Shown here piece after piece: positions 27,101-42,100 of a stretch of 64,000 nucleotides of DNA. Source of the stretch: Dipetalonema caudispina (lineage: Eukaryota > Nematoda > Chromadorea > Rhabditida > Onchocercidae); assembly GCA_013365325.1 (NCBI GenBank), contig JABVXV010000218.1, positions 45,412-109,411 on the forward strand, written 5' to 3'. A program made the translations under genes and the position numbers. Numbering within the stretch: the stretch's first letter is position 1; every line of letters starts with the position of its first letter. Below the pieces are notes generated by a model. It had not been told where the DNA came from. It was given only the letters and a program-made list of their open reading frames with translations, and ran no database searches.

Positions 27101-30100
27101 CAATGTACTGTCCTCTGAGTACTGCCGGATAATATTGCCACCACGAAGTAAAGCCCATTCGAAGTTAACACCATTGTTATCACCGCCTGAATCTAACACA
27201 CCTCTCAAAACATCCAGTCCATCTTGAATTCGTTAATGATGATTTTTCAGGATTCTCGAAAATTTCCTCTTTTTTTTTCAGGAAAATTTTCATCATACTC
27301 TAGGAGAACGACTCTTTTCGCAGTATTTCAAATGTGCGGTTAGTAATAGCATGGACGAAACACAACGATGACAACGACGACGACGGCAACGACGATGATG
27401 ATAGTGATGAAGAAGATATCATCAATTTCGAACTATATCACATGAAGCAATTTCAAACAAACAAAGAAAATTTCCGAATTATTTCACTGAAAACAATATT
27501 GGCAGATTTCATACATACGAAAATTTTCCTTTACGGCAATTGATAATGCTTGCTAGGAACACAGAAGATTTCCGGTTAAATAATCTTAGTGTGATGTTAC
27601 TTTCCGAAAACGGCGCATATGAAGTGCAAAATGAAAAAACCGTCCAAAGCACCACACATATTTTAGCAAAAAAAATAAAGAAAAAAAAAATTAAACGAAA
27701 GGAAAAAAAACCCACGAAATTTTGAACTAATAAATCATTAGAAAGATTAGAATTTAAAAAATTTCTGAATAAAAAAGCTTAATTTGGTCTTAAATTTCAA
27801 AAGCTAAAATGAATAAAATAATATCAACGAATCAGAAATTAATAATAATGTTAATCATATCATCAAATTTTCTCATCGAATAAATAATAATACGATAGTA
27901 ATAAACGAATAAGATAAAAAAAAAAAAAAAATGATAAGTTAATATTAGTTAAGTGTAAATAAATATATTAAAAGAAAGAAAAGAAAAAAGGACATGACCG
28001 GTGTTTGTGTTACGCACAAGAAGATAAATCGGTTTACTACGAATACTTTCACCGGATGTACTCTCGAAATGTACCCAGTAAATGCCTTGTGTATTGAAAT
28101 CAATTTCATTCAGGGATAACATTTTATCATGATTTAAGATGATTGGTGCTTGATTTAAATTGTCATTGCCAACCGAACGATACCAGGTTAGAAGATATGG
28201 AACGGTTGTTTCTGAAAAATATTTTAAGCAAAATAATCAAAACACTGATGTTAGATCATTAATAATATTAATAACAATAATAATAACAACAATAATATGC
28301 ATTTAATTTGATAAAATATTTTGTGATATAAAATACGAAAATAAATTTTGTTTTCCTTTTTTTTTTTTTGTTTGAAATTTATTATTCGATAAAATTCAAT
28401 ACGATCAACGAAATTTTGTTAGATAAGATGTCTGCAAAATTTAGGATACATTATCATACAATAATTTTAAAAGTTAATAAAATTAAAATTACTAATTTTT
28501 CTTATCAAAAATTCCAAATTTTAGCAAAAGAACTATTTAAAAAAAGGATTATTTAAACTATCCAATGTGATAATTTCATTTAATTTATGAAGGTGCAAAT
28601 GTACGAACAAAGCATGCAAGAATATTATCTACATATATGCTAATTTGTAACTTAAGCTACAAATTTTTTCATGTAATCACAATTTTCAAATTACATTTTA
28701 AAATTATAAAATTAGTGTTAATTTGTTATTTAACTGCAATATGTTAGTAAAAATTGAACAAAAAGTATTAACTTAAATTTATATAACATTTATGTTAATT
28801 TTTCGACATTTTTGCACAAATAAAATACTGATAAAATCCGAAAAAAAAAAACAAAAGTAAAGTTCTTTAAAGTTTTTTTGCTTTTCTTTTAAACTATCAA
28901 AATGATTTTAAAATCATTGAAGAAAACAATAATATATTAAGAAGTAAATTTCTGTAAATTTAAGAAAAAATTTTAAAAAAAACTTACCTTCAACGGTACA
29001 TGTAAGTTTAATCGATTCACCCTGATCAACAACACGAACAGTAGGAGAATCAATTTCTACTCGTGCTACATCTAATGGTGCTAAATTAGTAGCATGTACC
29101 ATAACATGATTACTTCCAACTAATTCATTATGACGATATCCGCGACATTCATATTCACCACTATCTGATTTCTATAAATTAATTAGTCATAATGAATTTC
29201 TTTTTTTTTTAATAAAAATATTAATATTATGATTTGCGTGATCATTCCTATTATTATAAATAAATGACGATTAAATGATACAACAAATTACAATGACAAG
29301 ATAATACTGCTAAGAAAAGCTTACCGTTTATTAATCTATTGCTCATTAATTAAATTCAATTAAGTAGTGATCAATGAAACTAACAAAAAGATTAAAATGA
29401 TATAATTTAATTACTAATATTGACAACAAAAGTTTACAAAGATTAAAATATGTAAATAAATTATTTACAAATTTTCGCTTGAATAAATTTAGCTAATTTA
29501 CAGAATTGTATTAAATATTTAAGCGATTAATATTTTAACAAAAATTTTGTTTTATTCGAATTAATTCATCATTTGTACCATTTCAACTAATTGGAAATAA
29601 ATTAGTTACCACTTTTCACTAAAAAGAAAGCAATAACCTATGCTTTCGTTTATAAAAAGGAAAAAAGATAGAAAAAATAAATTTTTTCTTTCAATATATT
29701 CTTGAATATTTACATTTAAGCTAGGAAATTAACAATTTATCTTACATATTGAATATTACCTTACCCTAAATTTCGGTAGATGTAAAATTCCACGTTCCGT
29801 TTCTTTCGCATTATCCGGTAATACACCATCAACTTTAACCCATTGGATACGATCAACAATTTCGCTACCCGTCGCAGCACATATCAAATCAGCTGGTTTA
29901 CCAGGCTCAAACCATTGTGTTGAACTGCCAAGGATCGAAACTGTTGCTACTTTTGATGGTTCCACAACTGTTACATTAGGCAATTGACTGTATCGTTTAT
30001 ATGTCATTATTAATTTTAAATAAAAATTCAAAAAAATTCATCCTGTACTTTGCATGAAACTTTTGGAAATTTTATTTTATTAAGCTGAAATTTCTGCTAG

Positions 30101-33100
30101 GTTCAATTAATCATAATATTATTAATACCATAATTGAAAGATAACATTTCTTGAAAATTTTAATGAGATATACGCAAATATTGCATATTTTGTATTAATT
30201 CATATATTATACATAACAACTAAAAACAAAAATTAACAAATAAATGTTATTTCTTACCAAATTAGCTCATTTAAAATTTAGCTTAAGTTAAATAAAGTTT
30301 AACATACCTTCAATATAAATATCCTTCTTAGCTGAAGCTTGAATATTGCTACCTCTACATGTATATACACCAGCATTACCGAGACCAATACTTGGATGCC
30401 GAATGAACTGTTCCGAAATTGTAACCGGTTTGAAGTCATCCGGAAGATCACCTCGTTCTGGTCCAGGATCACTACAAAATGGATCTAGTAAATTTGAAAG
30501 AAAAAAAAACCTAAATTTATTAGGAAAAATTGAAGATTTCGATGAAAAAATTTAGAGTAAATATTTCTACTTTATCTCTTTTATTTATATGAATGGTATT
30601 AACAAAAAATTATTCACTGTTCAAAATTTAAAAAAGCAAAAAAAAAAAAACAAGAAAAGGGGAAGGAAAAATAGGATAAAATAAATTTATGAAATTCCCT
30701 TACTGTAACCATTCAACTTCCGGTTCCGGTTCACCAAATGCTTCACATTTAACCTCCAATGGTTCTCCAGCAGTTAAAACTATCCGTGGCCCAGGTGGAG
30801 TAGTACGTACGGTAAGTGAAGGACCAATATTGACGGATCCATAATCGCTAGCCTCACCAACAATATTCGTCGCTGTACACGTATAATCACCATTCATATC
30901 AGCTCGAGCATTTTGGAAATCTAAGAAACCACCGCCAACATCAGTAACATCATCAGGTAATGCTTCACCACCTGGTCCGGTCCAGGTTATGGTTGGTTCC
31001 GGAGAACCGGTAGTAATGCATTGGAATTGATGCTTATCACCAGGTTGTCCATTCCAAACACGTGGTACCACACGTGCTGTTGGTGCTTCTTCTTCTAAAA
31101 ACAAAACCGCTTTTACCAATAAATTTTCCTGTAATGACTGTCATTTTAAATATTTTATTTATTTATTTTTCATCATTATTTTACACTTTATCCATTGATT
31201 AAACAAAATTATTTCAAATAGATTGATTAATTACACGGAAGGAAATTAACAAATGAATTGAATTATCTAATACTTATCTGATAAAAAAGGGAAAATCCAA
31301 ATATAATATGCAAAAAAGTATAAATTAGGAATTATATTTCAATTGGAAATGAAGAATCTTAAACATGAATTTAATTGATTTTGATTAAAATTATGAAAAT
31401 TCAAATTCAATTTTAAATTGCATACTTTCGGAAACATGAAGTCGGACAGGTTCAGCTTCACCAGAGCCATATTGATTAGTTGCAGTACAGATATATTCGC
31501 CAGCATCTGAATTATCTGCTGAACGGATAACCAAATCGTTACCTTCTGGTACCACATCACCTCGTAATGGACCATCGGGAGTTTCATATCCCCAACGAAC
31601 AGTTGCTGGTGTATCGCTATTTGGATCACAATGGAATCGTGCTGTTTCACCAAGTTTGACAACCTGATCGCTTGGTGTTGCAACCGGTCGTGGCGGCTTG
31701 CCACCTGTAATCAAAATATTCATAATTACTATTGTTTTCATGATTATTCCCATATTTATCATATTCATTAGTTGCATTTTCATCCATTGTACAATGTTCA
31801 ATATCATGATTTTCATCTTATTGTTGTTCCACATGATTATTATATTCATCACTATTATGTCTATTTTCTACTTCTTATACTTCATTGTTAACATTATTAC
31901 TTTTTACCGTTAAAATTACCGGCGTAGCACTTTATAATGTTTCAAATATACTCTTCGTATCAGTTAAACAAACTCTATCATATTGTTAAAAACATATATT
32001 CCCTCAGATAATGATCCATCTTGATTTTTGAATCCAAAACGAAAAAATTGTTTATGTTTATCCGATACATAGCACAGAAAACGTATCAAATCACCTTTAT
32101 TGACTGTTAATGATGTCGGAAGAATCAATGGCATTTTTCTTTCTACAACGCTTTCTTTGCTTTTTTTTTTTAATTTCTATTTAAAAAAACTCATAATTTT
32201 TTTTTGAATTTAATGAATTGTTTAGTATGAAAAATTAGTTTATTCAAAAATAATTTAGCATATGTTAAATTAATGAGAAATAAAATAAATTGAAAGTCAC
32301 AATAACGTTAAAGTGCAAATATTATGTAAAATCAGCAAATCTGAGTTGATTTCTCTTTTTTTTTTTGCAAAAAACATTTAGAGAAATAAGCAAATAAATA
32401 AAAAAAAAGTGACTAACTTGAAATTTTAATTTACATTTTGGATATTCAATTCTCTTAATGAAAATTGACGATGGTAATTTCATATTTGATAATTGTAAAG
32501 TTTTTTGGAAAGAAATACATACGTTCTCTCACGTTGATACGTGCTGGAACAGAATCGATCGGTGAACCACGACGATCATCCATGGTACAAATATAACTTC
32601 CGGCATCTTCGCTTTCCGTTTGTGAAATGTACAAAACTCCGTTACTCTGAGTTGCTTCAATCGGTAATTCACCATCTTGTTTCCTCCACTTAAGTACAAC
32701 ATTCGGTTCACCGGGTACATAACAACGTATCTGTGCTGGATCACCTTCTTCGACAGTTTGTTCAATTGGATCAACCGATGGTGTTCCACGAGGTAATTCT
32801 GCTAAAATATGGAAAAAGAAGTTTTAATTTAATTTCATTTATTTATTCAAGATTTACATCAAATGTTTGTAAATTTCGATAAAATATAAATTATTTTTCT
32901 ATTCCATTCATAGTATAGTATAGATATTTTTGAAATACCTTAAATTTTGCTTACCATTATACGATATATTTTAGTATAAATGATGTCTAAATTTGTCACC
33001 GTTTTTGCTTTCAAATATTATAATTTATTCGCTTTTCTTTTTTCGAACATGTTGAACTACTAAAAGGACTAAGCTAATTTTTATTGCAAACCTAAAGTTA

Positions 33101-36100
33101 TAAAGGTCAACTAATGCAAAGTTTTCCATTACATTTCTTCAATCTTAACCCTTCTCCTATTCTTTCCATTTCTTATAGTTTAAAGCTAACATAACTTCTT
33201 TTCGACTTTGTCGTTTTATCCTAAAAATAACTGAAAAACTGAAAAATTGAAAGATGGAAAACTAAAAAATTTCCTCAGCTACGACAAAATCTTTCTTCTG
33301 ATTTTTGTCATCATATATGAAATAATATTGCTAATAAATGTACCACCTGAATCATTTCCAAAATATCATCTGAAAGAGTAATTATCATCTCAAACATCTT
33401 CCAATTGATATTATGAACAAATAGGAATTCCATTAGTGTTATTATTGAAATGCAAAATTAAAAACAATCATCATTGTGCAAAAAAAAAAAAAAAATTTTA
33501 TAAATCTGTGCAAAATTAAAACTTCATCATTTTTTTTTTTTTTTTCTCCACTTAAACTAATTTTGCATGCAAATACTATAAAAGATCTTATTTTATCAGA
33601 TCGTATGAGAAAAAAAAAAAAAAATGAAAGGAAAAGTTATGGAAAATTTTGATAAGTATTTTTGATGAATTATTGCTATAATTGTTAGAAGATATTGATG
33701 CTTCAATCAAATTATTTCAGAAAAAAGGGAAGTAGGAAGAAAAAAAAAAAAAAGAAAAACAAAGATAAAAACAAAAAATGAACATGGAAAATTACGTTTC
33801 ATAACTTCCATTCTTCGTTCGTGTGGTTTTACTTTCAATTCAACCGGATCTGATTCCAATGATGGAATACCATTAGGAGTGATCACTGAGCAAACATAGA
33901 AATCAGCATCTGATACATGAGCCCTTAGATAATATAATGTACCAGTACCATCATCAAATGCACTATTTGGTAATGGTGTACCATCTGCTCGAGACCATTT
34001 CAAGCGTGCATTTGGATTTGATGGTAACCAACAACGGAACATAGCTGGATCACCTTCATAAACCATTTGATGCTGAGGATCAACTTGCGGTTTTTGGTAG
34101 TCTTCTGATGGTTTCGTTGGTAGATGTTCAATTGGAGGTTCATAGGCTTCAAAAAAAGAAAAAACAAAAGAAAAATAATAATAATAATAATAATTTTGAT
34201 GTGCAACAAATTAACAACGTGCATAGATTAAAATATTAAAATAAATTTAAAAAAAAACAAAAAAGGAAAAAACAAAAGTCAACAAATGTGAATGTTTTAA
34301 AAAATTCAAAAAAAAAAAAAGAAAAAAGTGCATAAAAATAGAGAGAAAACCTGTAAAATTCTGAAAATTACGTATTCAAGATAAACATTATCGGCGTGAT
34401 CTAAATTATACATAAACAAATAAATTTTTACATTAGTAGCAGTAATTTTTTTTTTTTTTCATAACGAATATTTCTTAAAAGTCAATTCAAATGATAATTT
34501 AAAATTTTGGACTTCATTTTTTTTTTTCGCTAAATTAATTGTAGAAACAAATTGATGATATAAATATTTTTGAGATGATGCAGGAATATAGCAATTAGAT
34601 AAAAAATTATCGAATTTTAAATAAACATAATAAAGTTTGAATTTATCACCTCATGAATTTGTGTATTTTCATTACAAAAAAAATAAATAAATAAATTATC
34701 GTAAAGATTTACGTACAAACTTACGTCTTTCAACATGTAGTTGAGCTGGAGATGAATCAACTGGTGCACCACCATCCATATCTCGTGCAGAACAAATGTA
34801 TGCACCAGCATCAGATATTTGAGCACGAGGTATGGATAAGATTCCTTGACTATCACTAATTCCAAATCCTAATGGACGATTATCAGCACGTCTCCAATGA
34901 AGGATCGCTGTTGGATTACCGGGTACCCAACAACGGAATTGAGCTGGTTGATTTTCATTTACTGTTTGCTCCGGTGGATCTACCATTGGATTAATTGCTG
35001 CTAAAAAAGGCATACTGAATTTAAAAAAATCATCTATAACTGTTAACATAAGAATTGATCACTCAATATTAGAAATATTTCGGAAATTTAACCTCTTATC
35101 TTCGGAGGTATAATGATGATAATTTAGTGCAGAATATGATTAATGCTAGTATAATGTTAGAAATGAAATAAATAACAATGAGAAGCAAAATGGTGAAAAA
35201 TGATGATTTCTTCTTCATAAATTAGTAGTAATTAATTTTTCTTAATATTACTTGGAAGATAAATGGATGAGTACTTACCTGGTCTAACGATTAACCTAGC
35301 TACAGGACTATCTATTGGTGGCTTATATCCTCCTGGATCACTTGCAGTACAGATGTAACTTCCAGCATGTTGACGTTGTGCAATTGGAATATTCAGGATA
35401 CCTTCATGTTGTTGTGTTCCAGGCGGTAATGGACCGTTACCTTTCATTTTCCATGTTAAAATCGCCGTTGGATCACCAGGTACCCAACAACGGAAACGTG
35501 CCGGTTCACCTTCCGCAACCATATTCTCCTGCGGATCAATTCGAGGTCGTTGTGGTGCTATAATAGTTTGTATATATATATATATATATATTTGTTTGTG
35601 CGTGTGTGTTTTTCTCTTGTCTTGACTATTTCAAGCTAATTATTGATATGATAATAAAATCACTATAATAATCATATCATCAAGGATGCATGCAATGATG
35701 ATAGCGGGGAAAAAAGCTTCATGCAAATAAATTTAATAAATTACAAATCATTCCACTTACTTATTATTGCATTACGATTGCTTTAAAATTTGGATTTGAA
35801 AGAAAAAAAAAATCACCCTGAATAAAACTAAAACTAATTAATTAAACCTTATACAATAAGAATTATCAGTCATTTAAAAATGTGATAAAGATGAGAATTT
35901 TCTAATAAATTTAATTTATTTTCAATAAAAGAATGAAATTTTTACATTGATAATATTAAATGATATAATAACAATAAGTATTTCTTAATCAAAGATAAAG
36001 AAAACATCATTGATATTATTATTATTATTTTTTATCATTCATTTACTTACGTTGCTTAACAGTTAGACGTGCGGGTGGCGATTTCCCGATACCGTATTCA

Positions 36101-39100
36101 TTAGAAGCAGTACAAATATAATTGCCGGAATGTTCCAATTGAGCATGAGGAATTTTTAATGTACCATCAACTTGATATACACCATGTGGTAATTGTCCAT
36201 CGATATCTTCTTTGTACCATTTAAGTTCGCAAGATAATAATCCAGGTACCCAACAACGAAAAGTTACCATATCATTAACATTTACTGTTTGATCCAATGG
36301 GTCAACCATTACTGGTGGCGGTCTACCACTAACTAAATTTTAATTTCGATTTTTTATTTTCAAAATTTTAAAACAAAAGCAAAATTATTGGGTCGAAAAA
36401 AAAAAAGGAGAAAAAAAGCAAGGAAATAAGCATCATAAATTTTGCTTGCGACAGAAAGAAAGGAAGAAATGAAAGAGAAAGAGAGAGCGGAAAAAAATTA
36501 AGAAATAAGCTTTTGAATGCTTGGATTTCAAGACAATGTTGCAAAATAAGCTTAAACAGAATCTACGGAAAAATAGATCAGCAATAAATTTCAATAAATA
36601 CAATTAATTTACTTTATAATTAAATATTGTGTGTATTATAAAATTTGTATAAAAAATTCTTTCCTTCAAATAGCTCAACTTGGCGCAAATAGGGTAAATA
36701 ATGCTGAAATGTGAATTTTACGCTAACTTCATGAAATCGAATCTATACCAGAGGTGTGAAGCTTACTCTAATTTCATAGATATGAAGAAGATATTAATAC
36801 ATGAATCTATGCATAACTAGAATCAAATAGTTTAAATTATTGGTAATTAAACGGACACGGTATGATTTCAGAATTTGCATAATTGAATTATCAAGATTCA
36901 ACGATAACATCAACAGAACCTGGGATTCGTTTCGGTTCAACATGTAGTGTAGCATCATCGGTAGCAAATTGATGATCACCGGATCCGGTACATCGATATT
37001 GACCTGCATCGGATTCTTGTGCACCATCAATAACTAATTCACCATCATACTGAACTGCATTACTTGGTAATCCAGCAGTACCAACTTTTGACCATTGTAA
37101 CCGAATTCCAGTAGTCTTAAAACCACCGTTTTAATTTGTTATTTTACTAATCAGGATGATGCAAAATAAAAATAAGGAAAAATGAAGAATATAAAAGAAA
37201 TTAAAAAAAAAGAATGATAATACAGGTTATAGATGGGTTTTATTAATTATGCTAATTATCACATAGTATCATGTTTAATGAATGATACTCTTCACATAGT
37301 AATACCATATATTTTGAAAATTTTAAATTTCCATTAAAACCAACATGTCACCAAATTTTTTTGACTGAAAGATAATGAATAGTTTGAAATTTTCAAAAAT
37401 TCGTTGGACGTACTATTGAATAAGTTAAATTTGTGAGGTTATAAAATGAATAAGAAACAGTAAACATTAATTTGAATTAATTCATGTAAATCTATTAAGT
37501 GAAAATTTCAATACTTTTTTTTAAAAACTTCCGTTAGAAGATGAGAATTTAAAAATGATTCATAATGATCACTGATCATCATTTATCTTTCTCACTTACA
37601 AGAAATGACTGATATCTATTGATTAGAATTCAGGCAAGAAATTTATCATCATTAACATTCTATCGGCACTTTCTTTTATCCTCATTACGAGCTCATATCC
37701 TTTTCTTCTTTGAACTTTTTTTTTTTTTTTTTTTAAATTAATCATCCATCTCAAAGGGATAAAATAAATTAAAATTTATATTTCTGAGAGTGATATTTTA
37801 TCTTTTAAATAAATTGTAACTTGAAAGGATCGATAAAAAAAAAGTGTCTATGAATGGAAAATTTATGTTATCTCATTGTCGAAAATACTATCAATACAAG
37901 AAATATTCATTAAAATTTCTCTCGAATATTATAAGCTAATATATTTTAATATAAGAATTATCAATTAGTGGTATTTAATTAATCATTTAAACCCATATAG
38001 TTTATTTATGAAAAGAAAAAAACAGGAGAGAGAAATAAATTAAAGTCAAAGAATTAAATCGAAAAATTAAAAAAAAAAAAAGAAAAGATAGTAGAGGAGT
38101 GGTACCCGTTGCCCTATAACTCGGCAATACCAACGAGCTCTACCGCCAACCGGTATATGCAACTTCTTCGGTGGATCGATCTGTACGCGTATTGGTGGAC
38201 CATATGCTGAAAAAATAAATTTAATGCATTTTTTTGTTCCTTTTTCACAAACGTATTCCGGAAATCGGATAAACTACATAGAATATAATTCTGAAGTTTC
38301 CAAATTGTTATAATTATAAATTAAATACATGCATATTGTGCTATTACTGCTTACAAGCTAACTAATTAACTAATTAAGTGCAAATTAATGCAACATGCTC
38401 TCAGTTTATTTAAAATAGTTTAAAAATTAGTAAAAGTTAAACATGCATTATGCGTATTCGTATGTATGTGTTCATATGTTTGTGATCGAGAAGTTTTTAA
38501 ACTGTTTTGAAATTAGCTATGAAACAAAGTTATGAATATTATAATTAGACATATACATATATCTTTAGTATAAACCAATTAATTGAAACAGGTAGCCTGC
38601 ATAGTATTTTCATTCAAATTCATCGATATGAAATTACAAATAAGTCTAAATTTTAATTCGAATTCGAAAATATTGAATCATTTATGACTAACCTATTTTC
38701 TAGTTCAGCTATTTCAGTTTATAATTTTAAATATTCCATTATCATTCATCTGATCCTATGCTACAGTGGAAATGATAAAGTTTTTTTCAAAATTCACTTT
38801 AACATTTCTTCTTTAGATAGAAAATTTTACAGTTCAATGAAACTTCAATTTTTCATACTAAATTGTTAAAAAATTTAATTTAATTTTTTTTTAAAAGAAA
38901 CTATTCCTGAAGTGATGTAAATTGTTTAATTGCAGGATAGTTAATGATTGAAAAAAAAAGGTGAAAAAAATGAAATTTTATGTATCGAAAGACAACGATA
39001 CATTGAAGATAAAGAACATAAAAGAATTGAGGATAAGGAAAAAGGAAAAATTGTATTTTTGCAGTGAATTAATTTGCTTTATAGTTAATTAAACACATTG

Positions 39101-42100
39101 AAATCATCAAAAGTCTTTTGAATTTTAAAATTTAATTTGGGAATTGAATGAAATTTACAACGATAAAGATGTATTTAGCTAAAATTCACTACAGTTATGC
39201 AAATGCTGAAACTGAAAAAGTTACCGATTTATGTTATCAGAAATTTTTTACTTCAAAATAAACTCCAACAAACTTTTTGAAGATAAAATGCTGGAAAGAT
39301 TTGTGGGAACTACAATTATTTAATAATTTAATACCAATTCATGATCTATTTCTAAATCATGATAAATTATGAAGTCCAAAATCATCTAAAAGCTATAGTT
39401 GAACTAATATTTAGACATTTAAGAAAGTAATAATTTTTAGAGGAATAAAATTTCAAAAATTAGAAATGAAAACGAGGAAAAAAAGTACGAAAGAAATTCT
39501 GCTTAATTAATTTGAATTCATATAACACGCATGCATTTTAAAAAAGTTTATATTGTCAGTTGTAACTACAGTATCATTCGTTTAATTAATTATAGTGATA
39601 ATTGATTGTGGAATAATTACAAACAAAAAAAAAAAAAAAAAAAAAAGGACGAAATACAATGGACAATACATGTCTGATAAACAGTGATAAACACTGTAGT
39701 GTTTTCATCACATAAGACGAGCAAGAAAAAAAAAAGGAACGTAGTAATTAAAATTCCTTTTTCTTTTGTTAATTAGCAATAATCATAATAATAATAACAT
39801 ATATCATATTTTTATAAAAAAAAAAACTACAAAAGTGAAGCAGAATAAGGCAGATATTCGAAATTTGTTTGTTAACAGATTTTAAAATTTTTGAAATTTA
39901 ATTTAGAAAAATGTTCTACTAAATTAGTTTCGAATATATCAATTAATGACAGAAAATTTAGCAATTTCTTGATCATATCGTATCATGAAAGGCAAATTAT
40001 AGCTTCTTGGAAATTTGGAATAAACCAAAGAAGATATAACAGCCATAAATATTAGCCATATATATATATAATGGCTAATTAAGTGGAAGTAATTTATATT
40101 CAACAAAAATTTCAAAGAGTGGATAAAATAGTAATAAATGCATGACAACTGGGATCATAAGCCTTTTTCAGGAAATTTCATATCAAAGATTTAGCTAATA
40201 CATAAACTATTATTAAATCTAATATATTCATATATCTGAGAAAATATATTACTTATATGAATTAAATTTATTATTAAAATACTGTTAATTTATTCGAAAC
40301 TTTCAATAAATTTTTTCCATCCCCAATGTTTGATTCGATAAAGATTATTGTAAGAACATTTATACTATTTTATGTAAAAATCAATGATTGGATAAGATAA
40401 AAGAATTTTGTGCAAATTTTGTTAAAAATTTAAATTTCCAATTAAATTATGAAAAAAACCCTTCGTTAGCTAATAACTTCTTATGCTTATGTGCTTGTAA
40501 AAACTGAAAAACGACAAAAAAAAAAAAAAAGGAAAAACACACACACACACAAACACATAGTACTAATTGAAACAATGACAAACACAAACACATTTGAGTA
40601 TATAATTTGTGAATAAAATAAAATGTAGAAAAATTGAAAGATAAGAAAAGTTTGAAATTTTTGAGATTTTCTAAAAAAAAAAAAAAAAAAAAAATTTAAG
40701 GAATTTGCTCAATAATGTGGTTTGCGTTGAAGATAATAACGACGATTTCGCAGCAAGCGATTACGCTGCCAGCGAAGACGTCGTCTACGTATACGATCAC
40801 CTTCAGGAGTTGGTACGAATACGATATTGGTTTCTTCCACATGTCCAATCGGTTCACAGATACGTCCTTCATCAACACGTACTCGTGAACGTGAACGTGT
40901 ATAGCCTGGTGCACATCTACAATTTGAGAATAAAATTCATTTAAGGAAGGGGCAAAAAAATAAACCTTTAGTGTCAATTTATTTTCATACTAATTAGAAG
41001 TAATTCAATTTATTTAAAACAGAAAAATATAATTGAAATTGATTGGTAGAACGGAAGTACAGCAATTCCATCCAATTTATTTTCATCAGATTTAACGTAA
41101 AAAAAAAACTGGAAAAATTCGATTAACTTACTCTTCACATAAACGTCCGGTTAAACCAGCCGGACAATTACGGCATTGCACTTGTCCATAGGTATCTAAG
41201 AAGCAATCTGATGTACCTCTGAAATGTTCCATTTATCGGATAGTTCAATCATTTTCTACAACTACAAAAAAAAGAAAAAAAAAAAACAAGGCATAATAAA
41301 TGCATGGCATAATAAATGTATGAAATGATAAATTAACGTATTTCACTTATGGTAGCGTAACTTACGGGCATGGACAAGGTGTACAATCAAACGGAGTACC
41401 ACGTGATGCATCACCGTAAAATCCACGTTTACACTGTTCACAATGATATCCTTCCGTATTATGTTCACATAGCTAGAAATTAACTTTTAGCAATATAAAT
41501 TATTATTGAAATATCTTTCAGTAACATTATTTTAATTAATTTATGAATTAATAAATTTAAATTTTCATTTCATCCTTTATAGTTTAACAGTGTTTTCTCA
41601 ATTGATAAGATATAAATAATAGATATCATTTAAATAAAACTAACCAAACATCGACCAAATGAATCACATCCTCTTGGTGAGTGATTATTACACATACATG
41701 CAGGTCTTGTTGCTACCGGTTGACAATCATGTGGTGTACCTCGACGAGCATCACCGGCAAATCCGGGTTTACAACGTTCACATTGATCACCTTCCGTATT
41801 ATGTTGACAATCCACACAGAATCCATGTTCCTAACATAAACAACATAAAGAATCTTTTTCGTTTTTTTCTTTTTTTTTTTTTTTTTAAATCTAAGATTTC
41901 AAAAAAGTTTACAAGACGGAAAAAAATACAGTACAGATTATTTGCTTTTTTCATTTTCAAATATGCTAATTTTATTTTTTGTAAATAAAATATTCAAGTA
42001 TAATTTATTGATAAATACTATATGTTATTAGCTAAAGATAATATTATTTCGTTTATCAAAATTTAAATTAAAAAAAAAAAAGAAAACAAAATAAGCAAAC

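Noticed and set aside
27334..27543. Plus-strand Asp-rich frame
   Set aside because: GAC/GAT triplet repeat in an intron; no start context or homology.
29968..30031. Upstream extension and Met start for exon 33
   Set aside because: The frame is open upstream, but the phase from exon 32 fits only the acceptor at 29968-29973.
33281..33440. Possible further decayed Ig exon between exons 28 and 29
   Set aside because: Only a weak DSGG-like match; no convincing B- or F-strand pattern in any frame.
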